Assembly: GCF_043099315.1 (NCBI RefSeq)
Contig: NZ_CP170746.1
Source: Chlorogloeopsis fritschii
GTDB taxonomy: Bacteria; Cyanobacteriota; Cyanobacteriia; Cyanobacteriales; Nostocaceae
Length of the DNA: 64,000 bases
Reading direction: 5' to 3' (one strand)
The notes beneath the pieces are model-generated. The model did no database searches, had not been told where the DNA came from, and saw nothing but the letters and a program-made list of their open reading frames with translations. The position numbers and the translations under genes were made by a program. Positions 52,181 through 61,014 of the stretch are shown here, one piece after another (position 1 is the first letter of the stretch; each line of letters begins with the position of its first letter).

Positions 52181-52268
52181 CTAGTCCCTAGTCCCTAGTC
52201 CCTAGCCCCTAGTCCCTAGCCCCTAGCCCCTAGCCCCTAGCCCCTAGCCCCTAGCCCCTAGCCCCTAG
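52181..52268. repeat. Heptameric short tandem repeat (CCCTAGT/CCCTAGC)
   Basis: About 12 consecutive 7-bp units, first CCCTAGT then mostly CCCTAGC. The tract ends directly at the argB stop codon. Confidence 0.9.
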
Positions 52269-53159
52269 TCACACAAATTGAGAGCCACCAATCATCGTAC
52301 CAATGCCACCATCAGTAAAGATTTCTAGTAGTAGAGCATGGGGAATGCGACCATCAATAATGTGGGCGGCACGTACTCCTTGAGCAAGCGATCGCACGCA
52401 GCAATTGACTTTGGGGATCATGCCCCCACTGACTACACCATTAGCAATCAATTCGCGGGCTTCTTGAATATCTACTTTTGGAATTAAGCTAGAGGGGTCT
52501 TTATAATCTTTTAAAATCCCTTGTGTGTCGGTGAGCAAAATTAGCTTTTCTGCTCCCATTGCTGCTGCGATTTCTCCAGCTACGGTGTCGGCGTTAATAT
52601 TGTAAGCTTGGCCAGTGTCATCGGCAGCCACGCTCGATACTACAGGAATATAGCCATTACTAACCAGTGTTTCTAAAATCTTAATCTTGACAATGCTCAC
52701 TTCCCCGACAAAACCAATGCCTTCTTCTCCTTGAGGACGAGCTTTAATTAAATTACCATCCTTGCCACACAGCCCCACTGCTGAACCACCAGCTTGATTA
52801 ATCAAAGAGACAATTTCTTTATTAACACGACCGACTAATACCATTTCTACAACATCCATTGTCGGCGCATCAGTTACCCGCAAACCATTCTTAAATTGCG
52901 CTTCTATTCCCAGTTTATCGAGCCAACTATTAATTTCTGGGCCACCCCCATGTACTAAAATTGGACGCAAACCAACACAGGACATAAATACGATGTCGCG
53001 GATGACTTTATCTTTGAGATTGCTATCTTTCATAGCCGCGCCGCCGTATTTGACAACAATGGTTCGGCCTGTAAATTGTTGGATATAAGGTAATGCCTCG
53101 CTTAACACTTGCACACGAGTAGCTGCGGCTTGCCGAATGTATTCAGTATCGTTAATCAT
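52269..53159 (-). CDS. argB: Acetylglutamate kinase
   Basis: A 296-residue N-acetyl-L-glutamate kinase, the controlling enzyme of arginine synthesis; in cyanobacteria it is activated by PII and inhibited by arginine. Motifs are intact: VVKYGGAAM with the phosphate-binding lysine, LVHGGGPEINSWL, and AGEIAAAMGAEKLILLTDTQ. Its N-terminal helix (EYIRQAAATRVQVLSEALPYI region) is the extension found in arginine-sensitive hexameric forms. The PII-contact region is not something I can judge by eye. Confidence 0.95.
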   Translation of the reverse strand: MINDTEYIRQAAATRVQVLSEALPYIQQFTGRTIVVKYGGAAMKDSNLKDKVIRDIVFMSCVGLRPILVHGGGPEINSWLDKLGIEAQFKNGLRVTDAPTMDVVEMVLVGRVNKEIVSLINQAGGSAVGLCGKDGNLIKARPQGEEGIGFVGEVSIVKIKILETLVSNGYIPVVSSVAADDTGQAYNINADTVAGEIAAAMGAEKLILLTDTQGILKDYKDPSSLIPKVDIQEARELIANGVVSGGMIPKVNCCVRSLAQGVRAAHIIDGRIPHALLLEIFTDGGIGTMIGGSQFV

Positions 53160-53280
53160 GATGAGGAGCTTTTAATAGTTAAATTGGTACTCCCAACAAT
53201 TTCTCACAGATTGGGGGAGAGTGGAGGAGGGGGAGAGGAGCTTCAGGGTCACCAGGAGAACAACCAGCTAACCACTGTAC

Positions 53281-53340
53281 GGGCGGGTTTAAAATATAAA
53301 TTGTTGGTTTTAACTCAAAGATCATCAACAAAACCCGCCC
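53281..53340. repeat. 60-bp hairpin element, copy 4
   Basis: Perfect ends GGGCGGGTTT and AAACCCGCCC lie exactly 60 bp apart around an AT-rich centre. It is flanked by ACTGTAC on the left and CTACTAACCA on the right, the same words that flank copy 5. Confidence 0.85.
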
Positions 53341-53356
53341 CTACTAACCACTGTAC

Positions 53357-53416
53357 GGGCGGGTTTAAAAGATAAATTGTCAGTTCTAAACCAAAGATAA
53401 TCAACAAAACCCGCCC
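53357..53416. repeat. 60-bp hairpin element, copy 5
   Basis: A second perfect 60-bp copy 16 bp after copy 4, in the same orientation, with about ten differences in the centre. The tandem arrangement with the spacer CTACTAACCACTGTAC suggests local duplication. Confidence 0.85.
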
Positions 53417-53484
53417 CTACTAACAACCAACTACTAACCACTAACAAATGACAAATGACTATTGACTAACCACTAACAAAATAA

Positions 53485-54042
53485 CTAACAACCATTCGGC
53501 AGAGAATCTGGTTTTTTGAGAACGCTGGGAATTGCTTCTAAAACTCGCGTGGAAATTTCTTCTGGTGTTTCCCCTTCTGTGATGGTAATTCGCAAATCTG
53601 CTTGAGCGTAAAGTGGTTGTCGTTGTTCGAGGAGCGATCGCAACTTTGCTTTGGGATCGGGATCTTGCAATAGCGGTCGGGTTGTGTCTTCTACTAAACG
53701 ACTATACAGTATATCTACTGCTGCATCTAGCCAAACAACTAAGCCGTGGTGTAGATAACTCCAGTTTTCTCGCCGCAGGATAATTCCTCCACCAGTGGCA
53801 ACTACTAGCTTTTGAATTGCACAAATTTGTGCTAAAACCTTGCTTTCTAACAGGCGAAACTCCGCTTCTCCTTGCTCGGCAAACATTTGACTAATAGGCT
53901 GCCCTACTGCTTTGACAATTACTTCGTCAGTATCTATAAACCCATAACCTAGCTGTTTAGCCAATAAACGCCCTACCGTTGTTTTACCAGCTCCTGGCAT
54001 TGCAACTAAGTACAGGTTAATTCCTTTTAATAAGTTATTCAC
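53485..54042 (-). CDS. aroK: Shikimate kinase
   Basis: A 185-residue shikimate kinase, which phosphorylates shikimate in aromatic amino-acid synthesis. The start is probably GTG 54042, as the family begins shortly before LLKGINLYLVAMPGAGKTT; an upstream ATG at 54075 would add 11 residues. The P-loop is MPGAGKTT, where GMMGAGK is usual. The shikimate site FIDTDEVIV is present, as are VVATGGGIILR and RPLL as lid. It converges on repeats and is divergent from nothing nearby; the STAND gene lies upstream on the same strand. Confidence 0.92.
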   Translation of the reverse strand: MNNLLKGINLYLVAMPGAGKTTVGRLLAKQLGYGFIDTDEVIVKAVGQPISQMFAEQGEAEFRLLESKVLAQICAIQKLVVATGGGIILRRENWSYLHHGLVVWLDAAVDILYSRLVEDTTRPLLQDPDPKAKLRSLLEQRQPLYAQADLRITITEGETPEEISTRVLEAIPSVLKKPDSLPNGC

Positions 54043-54119
54043 CAGTCGCTTTGCTCCAGCTATAATTAACGTCAATTTTTTAGCGATCGCTTTTTACTTT
54101 ACCTTAAATTTTCTGCATT

Positions 54120-55718
54120 TCAACGACTTGCTTTGATATAATTTTTCAGTTGCTTTGCCAAAAATGTATGAGTTATCAGTAATGAGCCTGCTTTTTCTGC
54201 ACTCAATTTCCAATGTTCTTCAATGAATCGTTCAATGATATATTCTCTAAGTACTGGTGTTAGAGAATAGCTCGATGCTTGTCTTTCTATCAGTGATTGC
54301 TTTTGTAGTAGCTCTATACCTTTCAATAATAAGTGTTGCGGCAAACCTGGTAATATATTACTTTCTATTGTCTGCAATGAAATAAAACTTGGATTGACTG
54401 CCAGGCAGTACATTATTTGCTTTTCTAAACTAGACAAACGATTAAACTGCTCGTCTAATATTATTCGTATGTTTCCACAAACCAAAGTGTTCTGTGCTAA
54501 AAATTCTTCTATACTATCACCAAAAAATTCATGAATTCTATTTGCAACTAATTTAATAAATAAGGGATTGCCTGCATACCACTCAGTAATTTTTATAATA
54601 TTTTCTTGACTAGCTCCAGGTAAATCTTGATTGGTAAAAAATTTTATACTTTCTGCCTGATTTAAACCAGTTAATTTTAAACAACGAACAGGTAATGTTT
54701 TACCCTCCAAATCTGTAATCTCTCTCGGTTTATCTCGTGTAATTATCAATAAGCAGCTTTGGTGTTGTGAATCTCCTAAGCGCCTAATTAAATCTCCATA
54801 TTCTTCATAACCTTGGTGATAGCCTGTATGAGGTAGAGAGTAAGAATAATTATTTTGGATTATAGAATTATTTGTCGGAAGATTAAAGTTTGTTGGTTCA
54901 TCAGTATATTTATTACTTAAAATTGCATCCACATGGTCTAAGATGATAAGGCAACGAGAATAACGCAAGCAATCTAATAGTTGCGAAATAGTATAATTAA
55001 TACTTGTTTCTATGCTATTAGTTAGTTGCTGTGGAGATAAAAATTGAATGAGTTGAGTTAAAATGCTTTCTAGAGGTGGGGCAAAATGTAATGAGCGCCA
55101 AATCACATAATCAAAGTTTTCTTGTACCTCTTGTACTAGCTTCACTGATAAAGCAGTTTTCCCAATCCCTGCCATACCACAGATTACTAATAATCGGCAA
55201 CTGTCTTGAATAATATATTGTTTAACTAAGGCTAATTCTGTTTCTCTGCCACAAAAACTACTCACATCAGTTGCTTCACCTAAATCTAGATGTGAGTCTG
55301 GTTTAATAGTGACAAAATTAGAATCATTCTGTCTCGGAGTGGTGATGCGATCGCTATCTAAATCTACTTTTAGTAAATGTTTTTTGTAACCAGCCTTCTC
55401 CAACAAATAAGTTACACGACTCCAGTTTTTTACTTTAACTGCATATCCAGCTTGATTACTAACTAAATCTTCTATATACTTATATAATCCATTAGAAAGA
55501 TAGACTCTAACTGTACTACTACTACGACTTTTATAAACTTTACTAGCAATTTCAGCCGGACTAAAACCGCAAAGCAAGCCGCGTAGAAACTTTTTTTCAA
55601 CAGGGGTTAGAGCTTTTCCTTTGGCTGTGGCTAAATCTACATATAATTTTTCTATTTCCCAATGATTATTTGCTTCTAGAAATTCCTCTTCTATCTTCTC
55701 AAAATTAGACACAGTCAT
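54120..55718 (-). CDS. STAND-class NB-ARC ATPase with N-terminal helical domain
   Basis: A 532-residue protein. The first about 120 residues are a helical domain with an HTH-like stretch (KALTPVEKKFLRGLLCGFSP then AEIASKVYKSRSSSTVRVYL), of the type placed before cyanobacterial NB-ARC modules. The NTPase domain has Walker A GMAGIGKTALS at 181-191, Walker B SRCLIILDHVD and a GxP-type GNPLFIKLVA. A winged-helix part follows (LSSLEKQIMYCLAVNPSFIS). There is no C-terminal WD40 or TPR sensor, unlike most members, where repeats detect the trigger. It could act in signalling or in phage defence; nothing nearby decides this. Confidence 0.82.
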   Translation of the reverse strand: MTVSNFEKIEEEFLEANNHWEIEKLYVDLATAKGKALTPVEKKFLRGLLCGFSPAEIASKVYKSRSSSTVRVYLSNGLYKYIEDLVSNQAGYAVKVKNWSRVTYLLEKAGYKKHLLKVDLDSDRITTPRQNDSNFVTIKPDSHLDLGEATDVSSFCGRETELALVKQYIIQDSCRLLVICGMAGIGKTALSVKLVQEVQENFDYVIWRSLHFAPPLESILTQLIQFLSPQQLTNSIETSINYTISQLLDCLRYSRCLIILDHVDAILSNKYTDEPTNFNLPTNNSIIQNNYSYSLPHTGYHQGYEEYGDLIRRLGDSQHQSCLLIITRDKPREITDLEGKTLPVRCLKLTGLNQAESIKFFTNQDLPGASQENIIKITEWYAGNPLFIKLVANRIHEFFGDSIEEFLAQNTLVCGNIRIILDEQFNRLSSLEKQIMYCLAVNPSFISLQTIESNILPGLPQHLLLKGIELLQKQSLIERQASSYSLTPVLREYIIERFIEEHWKLSAEKAGSLLITHTFLAKQLKNYIKASR

Positions 55719-56203
55719 TACTGTTATTTCTTATAAGTAATTTAGAAATCATACTAACGACTGTTTGATGAAGCAATAATGAATGTATGATAAAGTTATA
55801 ACGAATTTAATAACACTTGTTAGGTGAATTAACAGTTCCAGCTTCGCTATCTTTAGGCTTAACGGAACTTTCATGAAATTTGATTGAAACTTTATCCACC
55901 TAATTTACGTCAACTTCAAGAAGAGGGATTCACTACCCACAGAAGTTTCAAGTAGTTAAGTGTTTTTATCAGTACACTGAGAAGTTTCTGGTAATAAACT
56001 TATTTCTGCTTCAACCTGAACTAATTTAACTTGATTTGTCTAATTTGCAAATCAGTATATTTTTATTCAAAGGTGTAAAAAATGACTCAATTTATTTCGT
56101 GGTTGAAAAAAGCTTTGCCATCTTGAGCGATGGATATACAGAGAAAATACTGCGTGTTCTGAGCGAGCCAAATAAATTAAGTGTGGTTTTAGAGGTTTCA
56201 ACC
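55719..56203. other. Spacer between STAND gene and small plus-strand gene
   Basis: This AT-rich spacer should hold the divergent promoters of the STAND gene and the small gene at 56204. A frame upstream of and in phase with the latter is open from 56036 but its translation is not family-like. No repeat family of this window occurs here. Confidence 0.35.
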
Positions 56204-56398
56204 ATGACTCGGATTCGAGACGTTGTACAAACAGCTTTATTAACTGGCTACTTAACTGTGGAGGCAGAAAATCAACTGCGACAATTGCTGACAACTCGTT
56301 ATGATTTAGAAGATTTGAACGCTTTTATGACTTTACAGGAAGCTGCGATGATGGGCAAAGTTAAGCAGGAGTCTCGCGAACGTTGTGGTATTAAGTAG
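56204..56398 (+). CDS. Small conserved cyanobacterial protein
   Basis: A 64-residue helical protein beginning MTRIRDVVQTALLTGYLTVE. AGAGG lies 8 bp before ATG 56204, which decides for this start over a longer frame from 56036. The segment AENQLRQLLTTRYDLEDLNA looks like a compact two-helix unit. I recognise the style as a conserved small protein of filamentous cyanobacteria but know no function. Confidence 0.6.
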   Translation: MTRIRDVVQTALLTGYLTVEAENQLRQLLTTRYDLEDLNAFMTLQEAAMMGKVKQESRERCGIK

Positions 56399-56422
56399 AG
56401 ACCAAGACTATTCTGCCTCTGC

Positions 56423-57127
56423 TTATCGACGAGTGCGCTCATCTTCATTTTCGTTATCATCGTCTAAAAATCCCCAATCATCTTCATCTCCATCGACTTG
56501 GTTATCAGTCGGTGGTTGATAGGGGGGGACAATCACCCGATAATCAGCATCGTAAATTGATTCAGTTTTTCCCGCTCCAGAATTTTTAGGTTCGCGGTAG
56601 TTGTAGGAGTATACAGAACCTGATTTATAGCCGCTTTGTGGTTCTTGCGGTTTCTCATAAGTATAAGAGTCTCTAACTTGTGTAGTTTGAGGAGATTTAG
56701 ATGTTTCCTCCGTCTCGTCAAAATCCCAATCATCATTAATACCACTTGTTTCCCAATCCTCTGCATTGCTACGGTTACTGTCAGTACTTTTACTTTGTGG
56801 TGGTGGTGGACTAGTGTAAGTATATTTAGGTTCTTCTGTAGGAGGGCGATCGCTCCCAGATGGAGTTCGTGTTTTTGGTGGCTTAAATGTGGATGGAGCC
56901 TGGCGTTTTGGTGCCGTAAAATAACTCGATAATTGAAACAAGATAGAAATTGCTAAAGAAGTAGCAGCACCAGCAGCAGTGCTGAATAAGATCCACATTG
57001 CTAGTGGCAACGCCTTAGTCTGCATACCCAAAAAGACTAGTGGGAGGACAGGTGACCAGTTTTGTGCTAATAACAGTGCTAGTCCTCCTAATAGTGCCAC
57101 TAATAGAATTAAGCGAAATATAGCCAT
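56423..57127 (-). CDS. LapA/DUF1049-like membrane protein with disordered tail
   Basis: A 234-residue protein. Two N-terminal membrane helices (FRLILLVALLGGLALLLAQ; LAMWILFSTAAGAATSLAIS) flanking PVLPLVFLGMQTKALPL match the LapA/DUF1049 unit. The remaining about 160 residues are polar, rich in Ser, Thr, Pro, Asp and Tyr, with no predicted fold and an acidic end (DEDDWGFLDDDNENEDE). The tail may be an interaction surface on the cytoplasmic side. It precedes ubiX and the RNase R-like gene's strand neighbours only by position; no shared pathway is evident. Confidence 0.75.
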   Translation of the reverse strand: MAIFRLILLVALLGGLALLLAQNWSPVLPLVFLGMQTKALPLAMWILFSTAAGAATSLAISILFQLSSYFTAPKRQAPSTFKPPKTRTPSGSDRPPTEEPKYTYTSPPPPQSKSTDSNRSNAEDWETSGINDDWDFDETEETSKSPQTTQVRDSYTYEKPQEPQSGYKSGSVYSYNYREPKNSGAGKTESIYDADYRVIVPPYQPPTDNQVDGDEDDWGFLDDDNENEDERTRR

Positions 57128-57250
57128 AGGGAATAGGGATTAGGGACTAGGGATTGGGGACTAGGGATTAGGAAGAGAAAGGGGGAGGGGGAGAGGAGCC
57201 AGCGCCGTGGGCGGGTTCCCCGACTTGGGGCGACTGGCGTAGGGAGACAA
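57128..57250. repeat. Short tandem repeats and GC-rich repeat fragment
   Basis: The tract starts with GGGATTAGGGACTAGG-type units and continues with a short piece of the GC-rich island family (GGGCGGGTTCCCCGACTTGG then GACTGGCGT). It separates the LapA-like gene from ubiX. Confidence 0.7.
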
Positions 57251-57318
57251 GAGGAAAATCTTTCTTTGCGTTCCTACCTCTCCGTGTCCTCTTCCCTGTC
57301 TCCTATACCCTCTTATTA

Positions 57319-57939
57319 TCAATGATTACCTTGCCAACGCTGAATTGGGATGCAATCAATCTCTAGTTGATCTAGAGCACGGGCGACTACAAAATCAACT
57401 AAATCCTCAATCGTCTTGGGATTGTGGTACCAGGCAGGAATTGCAGGAACAATTCTGACTCCAGCTTCTGCAAGGGTGGTTAAATTCCGTAGGTGAATTA
57501 AGCTAAAAGGAGTTTCACGGGGAACTACCACTAGTTTTCGTCCTTCTTTGATCTGCACATCTGCTGCCCGCTCTAATAAGTCAGAACTCAAACCTGCTGC
57601 TAGCTTGGCTACTGTCGCCATGCTACACGGAATCACAATCATTCCGAGGGTACGAAAGGAACCACTGGCAATGTTCGCTCCCACATCACCCCAAGGATGA
57701 CAGCGTAGTTTTCCTCCAACTTCAACTCCTGCTTGCTCTCGCCAAAATTGCTCTTGTTGAACAGCTTCTACTGGCATACGAATATTTTGCTCGGATTGCC
57801 AAACCATGTAGGTTGATTTGGAAGCAACCAATTCGATTGCATAGTCGGCTTGAAGCAAAAATTTGAGCATCCGCACTGCGTAAATTAGTCCAGATGCGCC
57901 TGATACTCCTAAGACTAGTGGTTGAGTTTGATTTGACAC
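57319..57939 (-). CDS. ubiX: Flavin prenyltransferase UbiX
   Basis: A 206-residue UbiX, which joins dimethylallyl phosphate to FMN to make the prenylated-FMN cofactor used by UbiD-type decarboxylases. Motifs include VLGVSGASGLIYAVRML at the N-terminal FMN site, VIPCSMATVAKLAAGLSSDL and LVVVPRETPFSLIHLRN. In cyanobacteria it serves plastoquinone synthesis together with UbiD-like enzymes. The partner decarboxylase is not in the window. Confidence 0.93.
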   Translation of the reverse strand: MSNQTQPLVLGVSGASGLIYAVRMLKFLLQADYAIELVASKSTYMVWQSEQNIRMPVEAVQQEQFWREQAGVEVGGKLRCHPWGDVGANIASGSFRTLGMIVIPCSMATVAKLAAGLSSDLLERAADVQIKEGRKLVVVPRETPFSLIHLRNLTTLAEAGVRIVPAIPAWYHNPKTIEDLVDFVVARALDQLEIDCIPIQRWQGNH

Positions 57940-58030
57940 GCTGTTAAATGTGAAATTGAGAAATTAAGTAGTTAGTAGTTAGTTGTTAGTGGTTAGTTGT
58001 TAGCTATTAACTACTGTAAGGGTGGGTTTT

Positions 58031-58078
58031 CTCGTTACCAGGTTCAACCTGGTAACGAGGGTTTTGAGGCTTTGCCTG
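58031..58078. repeat. Double-hairpin element, copy C
   Basis: CTCGTTACCAGGTT pairs perfectly with AACCTGGTAACGAG around one base, followed by GAGGC/GCCT as second hairpin. It has the same layout as the copies at 42011 and 44033. Confidence 0.8.
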
Positions 58079-58125
58079 GTGGCTGTTGAGACTGTTGCAA
58101 GATGTTAGGTCACTAACCACTGTAC

Positions 58126-58185
58126 GGGCGGGTTTAGAAGATAAATAGTCGGTTTTACCCCAAAAATCATTCACAAAACCCGCAC
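58126..58185. repeat. 60-bp hairpin element, copy 6
   Basis: GGGCGGGTTT and AAACCCGCAC enclose a 40-bp AT-rich centre. It is preceded by CCACTGTAC like copies 4 and 5 and runs directly into the GC-rich island. Confidence 0.8.
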
Positions 58186-58640
58186 GGCAGTCGCACTCGA
58201 CGCGCTTAACCCGACGCCAGTTGACGCCACTTGACGCCAGTCGCTACAACGCGCTTAACCCGACGCCAGGTGCTTTATGCCGGGGAACCCGTCCACCGCA
58301 CTGGCTCCGCAACGCGCTGGCTCCTTTATGCCGGGGAACCCGTCCACCGCAGTGGCTCCTTTATGCCGGGAAACCCGTCCACCCTTCGGGTACCCTGCGG
58401 GAACGCCTCCGGCGTACAGCAGTCCCCCTACCCTGACGGGAAGCCCTCCGGGTTCGCCAGTTCCTTTATGCCGGGGAACCCGTCCACCGGACTGGCTCAC
58501 CGCTCTGCGTCTACGCCGGAAACCGCCCTTCGGGTTCGCCACTTTGCCATCGTGACGGGAACCGCCAAGACGGCAAGTGGACTCACCAAGACGGGGGCTG
58601 CTTCACCGCACTGGCTCCGCAACGCGCTGCCTCCCCTACT
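58186..58640. repeat. Large GC-rich repeat island
   Basis: The island is built from many copies of short words: CTTTATGCCGGGGAACCC (four copies with variants), GTCCACCGC, CTGGCTCC, TTGACGCCA. It contains the reverse complements of the words in the island at 19.1-19.4 kb. Several long open frames cross it on both strands, but their translations are low-complexity and mutually overlapping, so none is called a gene. Confidence 0.8.
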
Positions 58641-58665
58641 AACCATTAACCGATTCTTAGTTTCT

Positions 58666-61014
58666 TTATTCATCCTCTGAATATGATTCTAAGTCGTCTG
58701 GCTCCATGTCGTGGGGTAAGTACATACCTGGTTCTTCACCATTGACTGCGCCGATATCGTGACGAGAAGGAATACCATCACTACCAACTGTTACTAAATC
58801 AATTTGCTGGCGGTAGTAATCGACACTTTTAACTTGTACGGCGACGCGATCGCCCAATCGATAGGAAGCACGATTTTTGCGGCCGAACAGTGCTTGTTGT
58901 CTAGCTCGGTACTCATACCAATCGTCTTTGAGGGAACTGACGTGTACCAGTCCTTCAACTCGTAAAGGTACGTTTTGACTTCCTTTTGTTTCTTTGGGCG
59001 GTACTTCAATTTCTACAAAGAAACCGTAAGATTGGACACCAGTAATTACACCATTGAATACTTCACCGATGCGCTGTTTCATTAAAGAGGCTCTCTGCAA
59101 ACCCTCCAAATCGGCTTCGGCTTCTAGAACTTCTTTTTCGCGATCATTGATTTGGGTGATCACCCTTGTCAGTTCGCTTTGCAGTTCGCTTTGCAATTCT
59201 GGCGGCAGAACGTTCCAATTAATTTCACCGTGACTGGTGGAAGAACGTAGGTTAACACGCTCTTTAACACGGGTGTTGCGGCGATCACGTCCGTGTTCGA
59301 GTAGTGCGTAAAATACCCTCTGCATCAGTAAATCTGGGTAACGTCGCAAAGGTGCTGTGAAGTGGGTATACTCTGGCAGCGCTAAACCAAAGTGAGGTGC
59401 TTTGTTAGTGCTGTATACTGCCTGTTTGAGCGTGTCCTGCAACAGGTAGGTTAATACTTGCTCGGATGACGATTCTGCAAATACCCTAGTCAACTGTTGA
59501 TAATCCAGTGGTTGAATATCTATTTCTGGATCTAGTGACAGTTCCACGCCTAAATTGATCGCCAATTTCAGCATTTCCTGCACATCTTCGGGATCTGGTG
59601 CGCCTTGCACTCGCCAAATCGCAGGAATTCCTAAGGCACTGAGATGATTTGCCATTATTTGATTAACTAGCAGTACGAACTCGCTCAACAGCGATCGCAC
59701 AGGTGAATCGTTTTCCACCACACATCCGAGAATGCCTTCATCGTAGAAGGGGTTTTTGTTGGGTGGCAGATTTAATTGCAAACTACCCCGCTCTAAGCGT
59801 TGTTGTTTGAGATGAACCCGTAAAGTTTCCAACTGTTGCACCATTTCTGCCACTTCAGTTGACTTTCTGGTGGATTTTTTCCCTAAAATGGCTTCTACTT
59901 CTTGGGGATTGAGTAAGGTGTCAACTTTAATGACGCTGGGCTGAATTTCCCAATCCAGCATTTGTCCCGTTTGCGAGTCGAAGGTGATTAAGCAAGAAAT
60001 GGTTAAGCGATCGCTGCCCGGCACTAAACAACAGCGGTCTGCCACGGCTTCTGGTAACATTGGCAGTACTAGTTCTCCCAGATATACCGATCTACCACGT
60101 CTGAGGGCTTCGCGATCCAGCGCTTCGTCTGGTTGAACATAGTGAGAAACATCGGCAATATGAAAGCCTAATTGCCAATTTCCAGCAGCAGTTTTTTCTA
60201 AAGAAAAGGCATTTTCTACAGTCTTTGTGTCAACATTGTTACCATTAATTGCGACGGTAAATTTTTGTCGCAAATCCAATCGGTTTTTTAGATCTGCTTT
60301 GAGAATCCTTTTCGGTAATTTTGTGGCAACTTCTTGTACGTTCTCCGAAAAAGTACGGGAAAGGTCATGTTTGCAGGTAACTAAATCAATGTCAGCCGCT
60401 GCTTCTGCATCACTACCAAGGATTTGCACTACCCGACCAAGGGGAGGATACTGTGCTAGGGGATAGCGCAATACCTCGACGTGAGCTAGGTGATCGACAG
60501 CTTCTTCCAACTTGGGATTATGATTTTGCAGTTTGAGTTCAAACAGCAAGCGATCGTCTAAAGGTACCGCACGAAAACCAATTTCTACCTGCTTGATTCG
60601 CGCTAGTAAAGTATGATTAGATCGCTCTAAAATCAGCTTTACTTCTCCCTCTGGAGAACGGCGACGGCTGCCTTCTTTGAGAACCCTAACTAAAACGCGA
60701 TCGCCATTCCAAGCATTACTTAAATGGCTTTCTCGGATATATATATCTTCAGCCCCTTCTACATCCTGAATTGCAAAGCAGAAGCCTTTACTAGAACAGC
60801 GAAGTTTAGCTTCAATCAAGCCTTCTTCTGTCACACGGCGATACTTGCCACGTTCTTTTACCAAGATTCCTATTTTTTCTAGCACCTCCAAGGTAATGTG
60901 AAGTTTTTCTAAACTAGCTTCATCTTCACAACCCAGTTTCTTTTCCAACAGTTTACGAGCTACCAATTTATCATCTGTAAAATTGGCAAGGAGTGTAGCG
61001 ATTGAAAATTCCAT
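58666..61014 (-). CDS. RNase R/Zam-like RNB protein with degraded active site
   Basis: A 782-residue RNB-family protein: N-terminal winged-helix and cold-shock-like domains (about 1-200), the RNB domain (about 245-600) and an S1 RNA-binding domain (about 655-740, GVITGVQSYGFFVEIEVPP). Much of the RNB core is recognisable, such as LGFHIADVSHYVQPDEALDR and YTHFTAPLRRYPDLLMQR. However, the metal-binding cluster reads AINGNNVDTKTVENAFSLE at 255-273 where active enzymes have TIDxxxAxDxDDAxSLE, so the aspartates are replaced by Asn257, Glu267 and Asn268 with a two-residue shift. It resembles the cyanobacterial Zam protein. Exonuclease activity is doubtful; RNA binding is likely. Confidence 0.85.
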   Translation of the reverse strand: MEFSIATLLANFTDDKLVARKLLEKKLGCEDEASLEKLHITLEVLEKIGILVKERGKYRRVTEEGLIEAKLRCSSKGFCFAIQDVEGAEDIYIRESHLSNAWNGDRVLVRVLKEGSRRRSPEGEVKLILERSNHTLLARIKQVEIGFRAVPLDDRLLFELKLQNHNPKLEEAVDHLAHVEVLRYPLAQYPPLGRVVQILGSDAEAAADIDLVTCKHDLSRTFSENVQEVATKLPKRILKADLKNRLDLRQKFTVAINGNNVDTKTVENAFSLEKTAAGNWQLGFHIADVSHYVQPDEALDREALRRGRSVYLGELVLPMLPEAVADRCCLVPGSDRLTISCLITFDSQTGQMLDWEIQPSVIKVDTLLNPQEVEAILGKKSTRKSTEVAEMVQQLETLRVHLKQQRLERGSLQLNLPPNKNPFYDEGILGCVVENDSPVRSLLSEFVLLVNQIMANHLSALGIPAIWRVQGAPDPEDVQEMLKLAINLGVELSLDPEIDIQPLDYQQLTRVFAESSSEQVLTYLLQDTLKQAVYSTNKAPHFGLALPEYTHFTAPLRRYPDLLMQRVFYALLEHGRDRRNTRVKERVNLRSSTSHGEINWNVLPPELQSELQSELTRVITQINDREKEVLEAEADLEGLQRASLMKQRIGEVFNGVITGVQSYGFFVEIEVPPKETKGSQNVPLRVEGLVHVSSLKDDWYEYRARQQALFGRKNRASYRLGDRVAVQVKSVDYYRQQIDLVTVGSDGIPSRHDIGAVNGEEPGMYLPHDMEPDDLESYSEDE

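Noticed and set aside
56036..56203. 56-codon N-terminal extension of the small gene at 56204
   Set aside because: A ribosome site precedes ATG 56204 and the upstream translation looks like spacer sequence.
58221..58680. Long plus- and minus-strand frames up to 149 codons
   Set aside because: All lie in the repeat island, overlap each other in different frames and read the same short words repeatedly.
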